A stretch of 24,768 bases of DNA from Clostridiales bacterium (GTDB lineage: Bacteria; Bacillota; Clostridia; Oscillospirales; Oscillospiraceae). Of this stretch, positions 6,779-14,391 are shown in pieces (within the stretch, counting starts at the first letter, position 1; each line of letters begins with the position of its first letter). The notes below the pieces were generated by a model, which saw only the letters and a list, made by a program, of their open reading frames with translations, was not told the DNA's origin and did no database searches. Position numbers and translations under genes: made by a program. The DNA is taken from the NCBI GenBank assembly GCA_004553495.1, contig SFLE01000026.1, forward strand, positions 1 to 24,768, in the 5' to 3' direction.

Positions 6779-9346
6779 ATGGCTCAAACGGCAACAAAGA
6801 AAAAAACAAACGGAACCGGAAAGAAAAGCTCCGGCGGCAGACAGAGCGCTCCGAAAAAGCCCGAACGGGAGGAAAACCCCGCGCGGCGCATTATTGCGGC
6901 TGCTTGTCTGGCGTTTGCGGCGGTGCTGGTGGTCATCGGCATCTTCGCGCACGACGGCGTTGTGGTGAGCTGGCTGTGCTCTCTGCTCAAGGGACTTTTC
7001 GGCTATGGCTTCTGGATATGCGCACCGGCGTTCCTGCTGGCGGCGTACACCCTCGGCTTTCACCGCGATGAGCCCGCCGCATGGCGCACCACTGCGGCGC
7101 TCATGCTGCCGCTGCTGATAGGCTCGCTCCTTGACCCGCTGCTCGGAAAGGTCGTTATCGACAACAGCGATAATGTGTTTGCAGCCATTAAGGAGCTGTA
7201 TGTCGGCGGCACGCAGATGCAGTGCGGCGGCGTTCTGAGCGGACTGCTGGCGTTCGTCCTCCAGAAGGCGTTCAGCATATACGGAGCCGCGATAATCCTG
7301 TTCTTCGTGCTTGCGATTTTCGCGCTGTCGTCGGTGGGCATAACCCCCGCAAAGCTCATAGAACTCATTCGCACTGAGCCCGAGGAGAAGCCTGCAAAGA
7401 AAAAGACAAGACCCGCGCCCGTCGAAGACGATGAGCCGGAGGAAGCCCCCGTCGAGGAGACCGAGCCGGTCAAAAAGCCCAAACGCCGCGCGATAGATAT
7501 TCCGCTCGACGATGAGCCCGCGTTTAACAAAAAGCGCGATGCCGAGTCCACCGTAAAGGAGGAGGCGCCGGCAAAGACCGGTCTGTTTTCGTCCAAAAAG
7601 ACAAAGCAGCCGGAAAATAAGGCGGACGATGTCGAGCCCCTGAGCATTGAGGAGGCTGAGGCGCTTGCCGGCGTTTCAACGGTCAAAATGTCCGGCGAAG
7701 GCGCCGTTAGGACCGCCGCGGTGTCCGATCCCCCGAGCAAAAAGGCCACCGCTGCCGAGGTCGCGGCTGAGACCGAGGCTATAAGAAACGCCATAGAGTC
7801 TGCGACCAGCGAGGGCGAGTATGAAAAGCCGCCCATATTCCTGCTTAAAAAGGGACACAGCGTTGCCGCAAACTCCGACGATGAGCTGCGCACGAACCGC
7901 GAGCGTCTGGAAAGCACCATAAAGAGCTTCGGCGTGAACGCGCGGATAGTTGACACAACGCGCGGCCCCACGGTAACGCGCTACGACCTTGAACTCGAGC
8001 AGGGCGTAAAGCTAAGCCGTCTTACAAACCTTGCCGGTGATATAGCTCTCGCTCTCGGCGTTGTCAGCGTTCGCATAGCGCCTATCCCCGATAAGATATC
8101 AACCGTAGGCATCGAGGTGCCGAATAAGATAATCAGCACCGTTTACCTGCGCGATATAATAGACTCCCCGCGCTTTGCGACATCCAAATCAAAGCTCAGC
8201 TTTGCAATAGGCAAGGACATTGCGGGACAGGCAGTAGTCGGAAACATCTCAAAGCTTCCGCACCTGCTCATTGCCGGTACTACCGGCTCTGGCAAATCGG
8301 TGTGCATGAACTCGCTCATAATAAGCCTGCTGTATAAATCCGATCCCGACGAGGTCAAGCTCATAATGATCGACCCCAAAATGGTCGAGCTCGGCGTTTA
8401 TAACGGCATTCCGCATCTGTATATCCCCGTTGTGACCGACCCCAAGAAGGCTGCGGGCGCTCTGCAGTGGGCAGTCACCGAAATGCTCAAGCGCTACAGG
8501 CTATTCTCCGAGCTCGGCGTAAGGAGCATCGACGCGTATAACGACCATCTCAAGGAAAACGGTCAGCCGAAGATGCCGAACATCGTCGTTGTTATCGACG
8601 AGCTGGCAGACCTCATGCTGGTCGCATCCAAGGATGTCGAGGAGAGCATTTGCCGCGTCGCCCAGATGGGTCGAGCCGCCGGTATGCACCTTGTCATTGC
8701 AACCCAGCGTCCGTCGGCGGATGTCATAACCGGCCTTATGAAAGCGAACATCCCCAGCCGCATAGCGTTTGCCGTTTCAAGCGCGCTTGAAAGCCGCATC
8801 ATCCTCGATAACGCGGGCGCGGAAAAGCTCATCGGCATGGGCGATATGCTGTATGCCCCCATCGGCTGCGGAAAGCCCCTGCGCGTTCAGGGTGCGTTCG
8901 TAAGCGACGAAGAGCGCGATTCCATAGTTGAGTTTATAAAGCGCCAGTCCACGGCGCAGTACAGCGAAGAGGTCATTGCTCAGATCGAGAAAGCCGCCGA
9001 GGATAAGGGTGCTTCCGGTAAAGGCAGAGCCGACGACGATGACGAGTCCGACGCAAGACCCGAGTATGACGAGCTGCTGCCGCAGGCGGTCGATGTGATA
9101 TTCGACACGAAGCAGGCATCGGTATCCATGCTCCAGCGCCGCTTAAAGCTCGGCTACTCGCGCGCAGCCCGCATCGTTGACCAGATGGAGGAAATGGGCA
9201 TCGTCGGTCCCTTCGAGGGCTCAAAGCCGAGGCAGATACTCATAACCCGCGATCAGTGGCTCGAAATGCAGACCACTCAGGGCACCGCACCGACCGAGAC
9301 CCTCAGGGTGCAGACGGAGTTTGCCGACGAGATAGACGATATATAA
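6779..9346 (+). CDS. FtsK/SpoIIIE-family DNA translocase
   Basis: Membrane-anchored hexameric ATPase that pumps chromosomal DNA through the division or sporulation septum. In its 855 residues there are four or so hydrophobic membrane segments (about 38-170), a charged Pro/Glu/Lys-rich linker (about 200-350), the RecA-like motor with Walker A AGTTGSGKSVCMN (about 497) and Walker B VVVIDELADLM (about 602), plus ATQRPSADVITG. It ends with a winged-helix gamma domain (about 761-825; VSMLQRRLKLGYSRAARI), which reads orienting DNA sequences. Sequence alone does not decide between vegetative FtsK/SftA and sporulation SpoIIIE, but the linked tepA gene matches the spoIIIE neighbourhood of Bacillus. 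SD is weak (CAGGGAA). Confidence 0.95.
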   Translation: MAQTATKKKTNGTGKKSSGGRQSAPKKPEREENPARRIIAAACLAFAAVLVVIGIFAHDGVVVSWLCSLLKGLFGYGFWICAPAFLLAAYTLGFHRDEPAAWRTTAALMLPLLIGSLLDPLLGKVVIDNSDNVFAAIKELYVGGTQMQCGGVLSGLLAFVLQKAFSIYGAAIILFFVLAIFALSSVGITPAKLIELIRTEPEEKPAKKKTRPAPVEDDEPEEAPVEETEPVKKPKRRAIDIPLDDEPAFNKKRDAESTVKEEAPAKTGLFSSKKTKQPENKADDVEPLSIEEAEALAGVSTVKMSGEGAVRTAAVSDPPSKKATAAEVAAETEAIRNAIESATSEGEYEKPPIFLLKKGHSVAANSDDELRTNRERLESTIKSFGVNARIVDTTRGPTVTRYDLELEQGVKLSRLTNLAGDIALALGVVSVRIAPIPDKISTVGIEVPNKIISTVYLRDIIDSPRFATSKSKLSFAIGKDIAGQAVVGNISKLPHLLIAGTTGSGKSVCMNSLIISLLYKSDPDEVKLIMIDPKMVELGVYNGIPHLYIPVVTDPKKAAGALQWAVTEMLKRYRLFSELGVRSIDAYNDHLKENGQPKMPNIVVVIDELADLMLVASKDVEESICRVAQMGRAAGMHLVIATQRPSADVITGLMKANIPSRIAFAVSSALESRIILDNAGAEKLIGMGDMLYAPIGCGKPLRVQGAFVSDEERDSIVEFIKRQSTAQYSEEVIAQIEKAAEDKGASGKGRADDDDESDARPEYDELLPQAVDVIFDTKQASVSMLQRRLKLGYSRAARIVDQMEEMGIVGPFEGSKPRQILITRDQWLEMQTTQGTAPTETLRVQTEFADEIDDI

Positions 9347-9350
9347 AACG

Positions 9351-9384
9351 AAAGGGCGGTTTACATAATACACCGCCCTTTTTG
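9351..9384 (+). terminator. Terminator after the DNA translocase gene
   Basis: AAAGGGCGGT (9351-9360) pairs with ACCGCCCTTT (9372-9381) around a short TTTACATAATAC loop, followed by Ts. Confidence 0.85.
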
Positions 9385-9401
9385 ATATTACGGAGACAGT
9401 T

Positions 9402-9815
9402 ATGAAGGATTATTTTTGCCCGAAGATGGAATCGGGCGATATAAATGAGATAAGTATGCTCGGTCTTGCCCATATAGGCGACGGGGTGTACGAGCTCTTA
9501 ACGCGCACCATGCTGTGTGCAGGCGGAAATAAGAAGGTTACCGACCTGCACAAGAAAACCGTTGCCATAGTTAATGCTCCGGCTCAGGCGGAGGCGGCGG
9601 AGCGGCTGCTCCCCGTGATCACCGAGCAGGAGGCATATATCTATAAGCGCGGCAGGAACACTAAGGTAAATTCCGTTCCGCATAAGGCGGATATTGCTCA
9701 GTACCATGCCGCTACCGGACTTGAGGCACTGTTCGGATGGCTGTATTTGCAGGGGAAAACGCAGCGGATAAACGAGCTTTACGCAATATGCGTGGGGGAT
9801 AGCGATGGCGCTTGA
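9402..9815 (+). CDS. mrnC: Mini-ribonuclease III (MrnC)
   Basis: Small RNase III-like endonuclease lacking a double-stranded-RNA-binding domain; in Bacillus it matures the ends of 23S rRNA precursor. The 137 residues show the family pattern: HIGDGVYELLTRTML with catalytic acidic residues, KRGRNTKVNSVPHKADIAQYHAATG, and GLEALFGWLYL with the second catalytic Glu. The ATG at 9402 has GGAG at 9392-9395. It overlaps the rqcH start by 11 bp, so both rRNA maturation and ribosome rescue proteins are made together here. Being only 18 bp after a terminator, it may depend on read-through or an unseen promoter. Confidence 0.9.
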   Translation: MKDYFCPKMESGDINEISMLGLAHIGDGVYELLTRTMLCAGGNKKVTDLHKKTVAIVNAPAQAEAAERLLPVITEQEAYIYKRGRNTKVNSVPHKADIAQYHAATGLEALFGWLYLQGKTQRINELYAICVGDSDGA

Positions 9816-11526
9816 TGCAATACTTTTATCCGGCATAATCGCCGAGCTTGAGCCGAAGCTGACCGGCGCAAGGATAGACAAGGTGCAGCAGCCCGAGCGC
9901 GATAAGATCGTTTTATCGGTGCGCGGCGGCAGCGAAAATATGCGCATTCTTATAGATGCGGGCGCCGGCAGCGGCAGATTGCAGCAGACGAAAATGAGCT
10001 TTGACAATCCGCAGGAGCCGCCGATGTTCTGTATGCTGCTGAGAAAATACCTAACCGGCGGTAGGATCGAGCGCATAGAGCAGCCCGATTGGGAACGCCT
10101 TGCAATGGTTTACATAACATCAAGAAATGAGCTTGGCGACAGCGTTGAGCTCCGCCTTGCCGTGGAGCTTATGGGCAGAAGCTCAAACCTTGTGCTCGTA
10201 GGCGCCGACGGCAGAATAATCGACTGCCTGCGCCGCATGGATTACGGCGGCGACGCCGAGCGAAGACTCCTGCCGGGCATGATATACAGGCTCCCTCCCA
10301 AGCAGAAAAAGCCGCTTATATTTGACCTCACGAGGGAAGAGATAGCGCAGAGCATTGCCTCCGGAGGGGAAAAAAGCGCGGATAAATGCATTAAGGATGC
10401 GTTTTCGGGGCTATCGCCGCTCGTATGCCGAGAGCTTGCATGCCGCAGCGGCGACGATGCCGCGTTCCTGCCCGAGGTGATAGACGCTTTTCTTGAAAGC
10501 GTCAGAGCCGGTGAGCTCACCCCGACATTGCTCACGGAAAACGGAAAGCCAAAAGAGTACTCGTTCATGCAGCTGAAGCAGTATGCGGGTGTGTATGAAA
10601 GCCGCAGCCTTTCAAGCTTTTCAGAGCTCCTGGATGCCTATTATTCAAGGCGCGATATTCTCGAGCGCCGTCGCCGCCGCTCAAAGGAGCTCAGTCACGG
10701 GGTCAAAATCGCGCGCGACCGCCTTGCCAGAAAGCTTGCCCTGCAAAAGCAGGAGCTTGAAAAGAGCTCCGAACGCGACGAGATCCGCCGCGATGCCGAG
10801 CTTTTGACCGCAAATCTCTACCGCGTCAAAAAGGGCGAGGATAAGGTGACGGTCGAGGATTATTATGAGCCCGACTGCCCGCTTCGCACGATAAAGCTCG
10901 ATATATTAAAAACGCCGCAGGGCAATGCCGCCGCGATGTTCAAGGAGTATAACAAGCTCAAGACCGCCGAGCAGCACCTCACCGCGCTCATTGCCGACGG
11001 AGAGAAGCAGCTCGAGTACCTTAACAGCGTGCTCGACGAGATAGAGCGCGCCGAAACCGAGGACGATCTTGCCGAGATAAAAGCCGAGCTCGTGCAGACC
11101 GGATATGTAAAAAAGCAGCGCGCAGCCAAGGAGCGCAAGCATAAAAAGCAAGGACCGCGCCGGTTCGTTTCAAGCGACGGCTTTGAGATACTCGTCGGCA
11201 GGAGCAATGCCCAAAACGACGAGCTCACCACAAAGACCGCCCGCCGCACGGATATCTGGCTGCACACGAAAACCGTACACGGCAGCCATGTCATCATCTC
11301 CTGCGACGGCGTTGCACCGCCCGAGAAAACGATCGAGGAGGCGGCGCAGCTTGCCGTTTACTACTCTCAGGCGCGCGAGGGCGGCAAAACGGATGTGGAC
11401 TTCACAATGGTTCGCAATGTCCGCAAGCCGTCGGGCGCAATGCCGGGCAAGGTGATTTATACAGACTACACCACCATATCCGTCGCAGCAGACGAAGAAT
11501 TGGCGGAAAAGTTAACTGCAAAATAA
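9805..11526 (+). CDS. rqcH: RqcH/Rqc2-family ribosome quality-control protein (NFACT)
   Basis: This 573-residue NFACT protein binds stalled 50S subunits and recruits tRNA-Ala to add C-terminal alanine tails to stuck chains; older annotations call it fibronectin-binding protein FbpA. The N-terminal NFACT-N domain (about 1-200; LDAILLSGIIAEL, ELMGRSSNLVLV), a long coiled-coil middle (about 270-430, rich in Glu/Lys/Arg) and the C-terminal NFACT-R domain (from about 450; GFEILVGRSNAQNDELT, DIWLHTKTVHGSHVII) are all present. The expected Asp-Arg pair in NFACT-N reads Glu-Arg (PDWERL). There is no signal peptide. The start overlaps mrnC. Confidence 0.93.
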   Translation: MALDAILLSGIIAELEPKLTGARIDKVQQPERDKIVLSVRGGSENMRILIDAGAGSGRLQQTKMSFDNPQEPPMFCMLLRKYLTGGRIERIEQPDWERLAMVYITSRNELGDSVELRLAVELMGRSSNLVLVGADGRIIDCLRRMDYGGDAERRLLPGMIYRLPPKQKKPLIFDLTREEIAQSIASGGEKSADKCIKDAFSGLSPLVCRELACRSGDDAAFLPEVIDAFLESVRAGELTPTLLTENGKPKEYSFMQLKQYAGVYESRSLSSFSELLDAYYSRRDILERRRRRSKELSHGVKIARDRLARKLALQKQELEKSSERDEIRRDAELLTANLYRVKKGEDKVTVEDYYEPDCPLRTIKLDILKTPQGNAAAMFKEYNKLKTAEQHLTALIADGEKQLEYLNSVLDEIERAETEDDLAEIKAELVQTGYVKKQRAAKERKHKKQGPRRFVSSDGFEILVGRSNAQNDELTTKTARRTDIWLHTKTVHGSHVIISCDGVAPPEKTIEEAAQLAVYYSQAREGGKTDVDFTMVRNVRKPSGAMPGKVIYTDYTTISVAADEELAEKLTAK

Positions 11527-11531
11527 GAAAG

Positions 11532-11558
11532 ACCGGAAGGCTCAGCCTTCCGGTTTTT
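11532..11558 (+). terminator. Terminator after rqcH
   Basis: ACCGGAAGG (11532-11540) and CCTTCCGGT (11546-11554) form a perfect stem on a 5-base loop followed by five Ts. It is close to the convergent phzF end and may serve that transcript as well. Confidence 0.85.
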
Positions 11559-11561
11559 CGT

Positions 11562-12338
11562 TTAGTCAACATATATCTCAGCTTCGCTGAACAGAGCGGC
11601 CTTGCCCGCCAGAACGACCCTATCGCCTTCGACTCTGGTGTACAGCACGCCGCCGCGCTTTGATGCCTGATACGCGGTGAGCTCGGTCTTTCCGAGCGCA
11701 TTTGCCCAGTAGGGGATTATGTGGCAGTGACCTGAGCCGCACACGGGATCCTCGGGTACGCCGCACTTCGGCGCAAAGCTGCGCGATACGCAGTCAAAGT
11801 CGTTGCCCTTTGCGGTAATGTGCAGCAGCAGGCCGTCAAGCTTCATGACCTTTGCCATATCCGGCGCACAGGCGCGCACCTTGTCCTCGCTATCGAGAAC
11901 GCACAGCAGATCGCGTCCCATAAACGCCGCTGCGGGCTTTGCTCCGATGACCTCGGTCATCGCGTCGGTCACGGGAACGGGCTTCAGCTCGTAGGCGGGG
12001 AACACCATTTCAAGGAGCTCGCCCTTGCGGTAAACTATGAGCTCGCCGCTGAGAGTGTCAAAATGCACCTCGCTCAGCTCGGGCTCAACAAAGCGGAGCA
12101 CCGTGTAAGCCGTTGCGAGAGTCGCGTGACCGCACAAGTCAATCTCGCCGCCGGGAGTGAACCAGCGCAGATGGTAATGCTCGCCCTCCTTGACGCAGAA
12201 CGCCGTTTCGGAGAGGTTATTTTCAATGGTTATCTTCTGCATGAGCTCATCGCTTATCCATTTATCCATAACGCACACCGCCGCCGGATTTCCGGCAAAC
12301 ACCTTGTCGGTGAACGCGTCAACGACATATTGCTTCAT
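11562..12338 (-). CDS. PhzF-family isomerase/epimerase-fold protein
   Basis: A 258-residue member of the PhzF family (diaminopimelate-epimerase fold), related to PhzF of phenazine synthesis. Signature elements are DAFTDKVFAGNPAAVCV at the N-terminus, the catalytic Glu44 in NNLSETAF, GGEIDLCGHATLATA and a late DPVCGSGH. No other phenazine gene is present, and most such genes in Firmicutes have unknown substrates, so no pathway is assigned. It has SD AAAGGAGG and its own promoter. The remnant of a PLP-type MocR regulator lies directly upstream, but no link is shown. Confidence 0.9.
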   Translation of the reverse strand: MKQYVVDAFTDKVFAGNPAAVCVMDKWISDELMQKITIENNLSETAFCVKEGEHYHLRWFTPGGEIDLCGHATLATAYTVLRFVEPELSEVHFDTLSGELIVYRKGELLEMVFPAYELKPVPVTDAMTEVIGAKPAAAFMGRDLLCVLDSEDKVRACAPDMAKVMKLDGLLLHITAKGNDFDCVSRSFAPKCGVPEDPVCGSGHCHIIPYWANALGKTELTAYQASKRGGVLYTRVEGDRVVLAGKAALFSEAEIYVD

Positions 12339-12368
12339 TTGATTTACCTCCTTTTGCTTTGTGGCTTA

Positions 12369-12397
12369 ATTATAATACCACCACTTACTGCACACAA
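12369..12397 (-). promoter_or_regulatory. Promoter of the phzF-like gene
   Basis: Minus strand: -35 TTGTGT (12392-12397), 17-bp spacer, -10 TATAAT (12369-12374), about 30 bp before the ATG. Confidence 0.65.
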
Positions 12398-12420
12398 TAG
12401 CAAAATTGTATGCAAAACAA

Positions 12421-12984
12421 TTATTTCAGGATGCCCTTAATTATCTGCAGCGCATCCTCAAGCTGCTGCAAGCTGTCCGGTGCGCACACCGCAAGGCGCG
12501 CGCCGTTTTCCGGTATGCTTTTGCCAACTGCGAAGTGCTCGGCTCCGTACACCGCAACGCCGCGCCTTGCAGCCTCGCGTTCAAATTGCGCGCCGCTTAT
12601 CCCATCCGGCAGCACGAGCCACCGGCTGAGCGCGTGACGGTCGCCGCGAACGGTGTATTCGCTTAATATTATGTCAACCAATTCGTTGCGCTTTTCTATG
12701 CCCTCAGCCCGCCTTTCCAGCAGCATGTCAAGCTCTCGCGAGACTATCAGCCGTGAGGCAAGCTCCGTCAGCAGCGCCGATTGCGAGAGGTTTATGCTGT
12801 AAAGCGCCTCGTCGATAGCCGCGCGGTACCGCTTGGGGGACGCAATATATGCGGTTCTGAGCGCCGGACTTATCGTTTTTGACAGGCTCAGCGTGAAAAT
12901 CGTATTTTCCGGCGCAAGATCGTGTATGCTGCTCTGCCCGTTGGACAGAAGCTTGCATATGCCGTCCTCAATGACGAGCAGATA
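12421..12984 (-). pseudogene. C-terminal remnant of a MocR-type (GntR-HTH/aminotransferase) regulator
   Basis: About 185 codons encode the C-terminal half of the fold-type I aminotransferase domain found in MocR/PdxR regulators. LLVIEDG matches the segment holding the PLP-binding Asp, TLSLSKTISPALRTAYI contains the PLP-linking Lys, and the small domain follows through to the stop. The N-terminal winged helix and the first half of the aminotransferase are missing; immediately upstream is the SLH gene's terminator. The open frame continues upstream, but there it only shadows the SLH gene. The remnant has no promoter or SD of its own, so it is almost certainly non-functional. Confidence 0.8.
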
Positions 12985-13013
12985 AAAAATCAACGGCTCA
13001 AGGAGCCGCTGAT
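12983..13013 (-). terminator. Terminator of the SLH-protein gene
   Basis: Minus strand: ATCAGCGGCTC, loop CTT, GAGCCGTTGAT, then six Ts. It lies directly after the SLH gene stop and marks the junction with the MocR remnant. Confidence 0.85.
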
Positions 13014-13019
13014 CTAATG

Positions 13020-13916
13020 TTATCTGTTTTCGAGTATCGTCATTGCCGCTGCGAGCATATCGGCGGCTTCCGCGCGCGTGAGCGCGGCGGAGTCGGCGCT
13101 GGTGTAGCTCATGATGTTGCAGGCATCGAGATTTGCGGCGGCCTGCGATGCCCATGAGGGAACGGCGTCGCCCGTGTCGAGATAGCTCACATCCGAAAGT
13201 CGGAGCAGTCTGCTGAGCATAACTCCGGCTTCGGCGCGGGTTATGGTAGTTTCGGCATCGAAGTATACGCCGCCGTCTGAGCACCTGCCCTTCACAACGC
13301 CGTCCTTCACCGCGCTTGCGACATAAGCCTTCTGCCAGTCGGGAATGCTGCCGTCGTCGGTAAAGCCGGTGCTCACAACGCCCTTGAGGGTGTCGGCACC
13401 CGTAACGCACAGGCACATACTCAGAAATTCGCCGCGGCTCAGCGTCTTTTCGGGCTCAAAGTAGTATTCGCCGCCGAGCTGGCTGCCGGTGAACGCTCCG
13501 CACTGCGCGAGCCTTACGGCGCTGCAATAGCTTGCATTGCCGTCCATATCGACATAGCTCACGCTTTTGTTTTTAACGAGCCGGATTATGACGGTAGCCT
13601 CCTGTGAGCGGTTGCCCTCGGCATCTATCGCGCGATAGCCGAAATAATCCTTACCCTTTTTGCCCTCGGCGGGGGTGTAGACGAATTTGCCGTCCTCGCC
13701 GAGCTCGATGCTGCCCTTTTTCGGCTGAGTGGTTATCTCGAAGCTCACCGTGTCGCCGTCTGGATCGACCGCGGCAAGCTGACCGCCGAACGATACCTCG
13801 CGGTAGGTCTCAAATTCGAAGTTCTCCGCAACGGGAGCCGAGTTGTCCGCGATAGCCGGCATTATGCCGGCGCACAGCGCCAAAAGCACCGCAAATGCTG
13901 CAATGTATTTTCGCAT
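13020..13916 (-). CDS. Secreted cell-wall protein with cadherin-like and S-layer homology domains
   Basis: 298 residues. A signal peptide (about 1-23; MRKYIAAFAVLLALCAGI) is followed by an Ig/cadherin-like domain (about 30-112; DPDGDTVSFEI, GKFVYTPAEGKKGKDYFGY) and three SLH-like repeats (about 115-170, 178-235, 238-296; TRAEAGVMLSRLL and TRAEAADMLAAAM are typical SLH ends). SLH domains bind secondary wall polymers, so the protein should sit on the cell wall. It starts with ATG at 13916 after SD CGGAGG. No promoter is evident in the 61 bp to the broken crcB, so it may be transcribed from the fluoride-riboswitch promoter upstream. The terminator after it is strong. Confidence 0.87.
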   Translation of the reverse strand: MRKYIAAFAVLLALCAGIMPAIADNSAPVAENFEFETYREVSFGGQLAAVDPDGDTVSFEITTQPKKGSIELGEDGKFVYTPAEGKKGKDYFGYRAIDAEGNRSQEATVIIRLVKNKSVSYVDMDGNASYCSAVRLAQCGAFTGSQLGGEYYFEPEKTLSRGEFLSMCLCVTGADTLKGVVSTGFTDDGSIPDWQKAYVASAVKDGVVKGRCSDGGVYFDAETTITRAEAGVMLSRLLRLSDVSYLDTGDAVPSWASQAAANLDACNIMSYTSADSAALTRAEAADMLAAAMTILENR

Positions 13917-13977
13917 ATCAATACCTCCGTTTATTTGTTTACGAAGGTATTTTGTGCAGACGGTGCCTTAATATGCA

Positions 13978-14206
13978 TCATCCCGCCAATGACTGCGCAA
14001 GAAAAACGGCGGCTATCGACAGCACAAGACTCAGCGCGCAATATGCGACGGCGGCAGCCGGACGGCCGCTTTGAAAAAGCGTGACCGACTCGAGCGCGAA
14101 TGTCGAAAATGTAGTAAAGCCGCCGCATATGCCGGTTTTCAAAAGCAGGATATACCGCTCGTCAAGCCCCGAGCCCTCCGATGCCGACCATAAGACAATT
14201 GAGCAT
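13978..14206 (-). pseudogene. crcB: Broken fluoride channel gene (crcB/fluC)
   Basis: A start with SD GAGGT reads MLNCLMVGIGG, the normal N-terminus of the CrcB/FluC fluoride channel, but hits TGA at 14162-14164 after 14 codons. In another frame the C-terminal half follows intact: LDERYILLLKTG, the family signature GGFTTFSTFALE, then two hydrophobic helices to the stop at 13978. About 45-55 residues, including the first transmembrane region, are missing at the junction, so this is an out-of-frame internal deletion. FluC forms a dimeric channel exporting fluoride; this copy cannot. The fluoride riboswitch in front of it remains intact. Confidence 0.85.
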
Positions 14207-14219
14207 TTTTTTACCTCAA

Positions 14220-14303
14220 AAAAACAAAAAGACCCCTGCATAAAGCAGAAGTCATCAGCGATGATCGCGTTTCCGGCAGAGCCGAGGGAGAACCTCATCC
14301 CCA
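14220..14303 (-). promoter_or_regulatory. Fluoride (crcB-motif) riboswitch with terminator
   Basis: On the minus strand the leader contains GGGGATGAGGTTCTCC, then GCTCTGCCGGAAACGC and GCTGATGACTTCTGC, matching the conserved GGnGAUGnnGUUCnCC and GCUGAUGRYUUCURC parts of the crcB motif. The last part (GACTTCTGC, 14245-14253) also pairs with GCAGGGGTC (14231-14239) to form a terminator followed by TTTTTGTTTTTTT. Aptamer folding on fluoride binding would therefore prevent termination and turn expression on. The SD and ATG of crcB follow directly. Confidence 0.85.
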
Positions 14304-14309
14304 TATCGA

Positions 14310-14338
14310 ATAATAGCATATGTGCGGCGAATAATCAA
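14310..14338 (-). promoter_or_regulatory. Promoter of the fluoride-riboswitch transcript
   Basis: Minus strand: -35 TTGATT (14333-14338), 17-bp spacer, -10 TATTAT (14310-14315). Transcription would start about 14303, at the first bases of the aptamer. Confidence 0.65.
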
Positions 14339-14345
14339 GCGGTGA

Positions 14346-14377
14346 TAAAAAAGCCGGTCGGGGAGACCCCGACCGGC
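14346..14377 (-). terminator. Terminator of the large secreted-protein gene
   Basis: An 11-bp perfect stem (GCCGGTCGGGG/CCCCGACCGGC, 14353-14377) with a 3-base loop is followed on the minus strand by a T run (14346-14352). It separates this gene from the riboswitch promoter. Confidence 0.9.
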
Positions 14378-14391
14378 AGTGCGTTATTTAA

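Noticed and set aside
13020..13416. N-terminal extension of the MocR-remnant frame
   Set aside because: It is highly Arg-rich and lies entirely over the SLH-protein gene in another frame; only the part below about 12984 has aminotransferase sequence.
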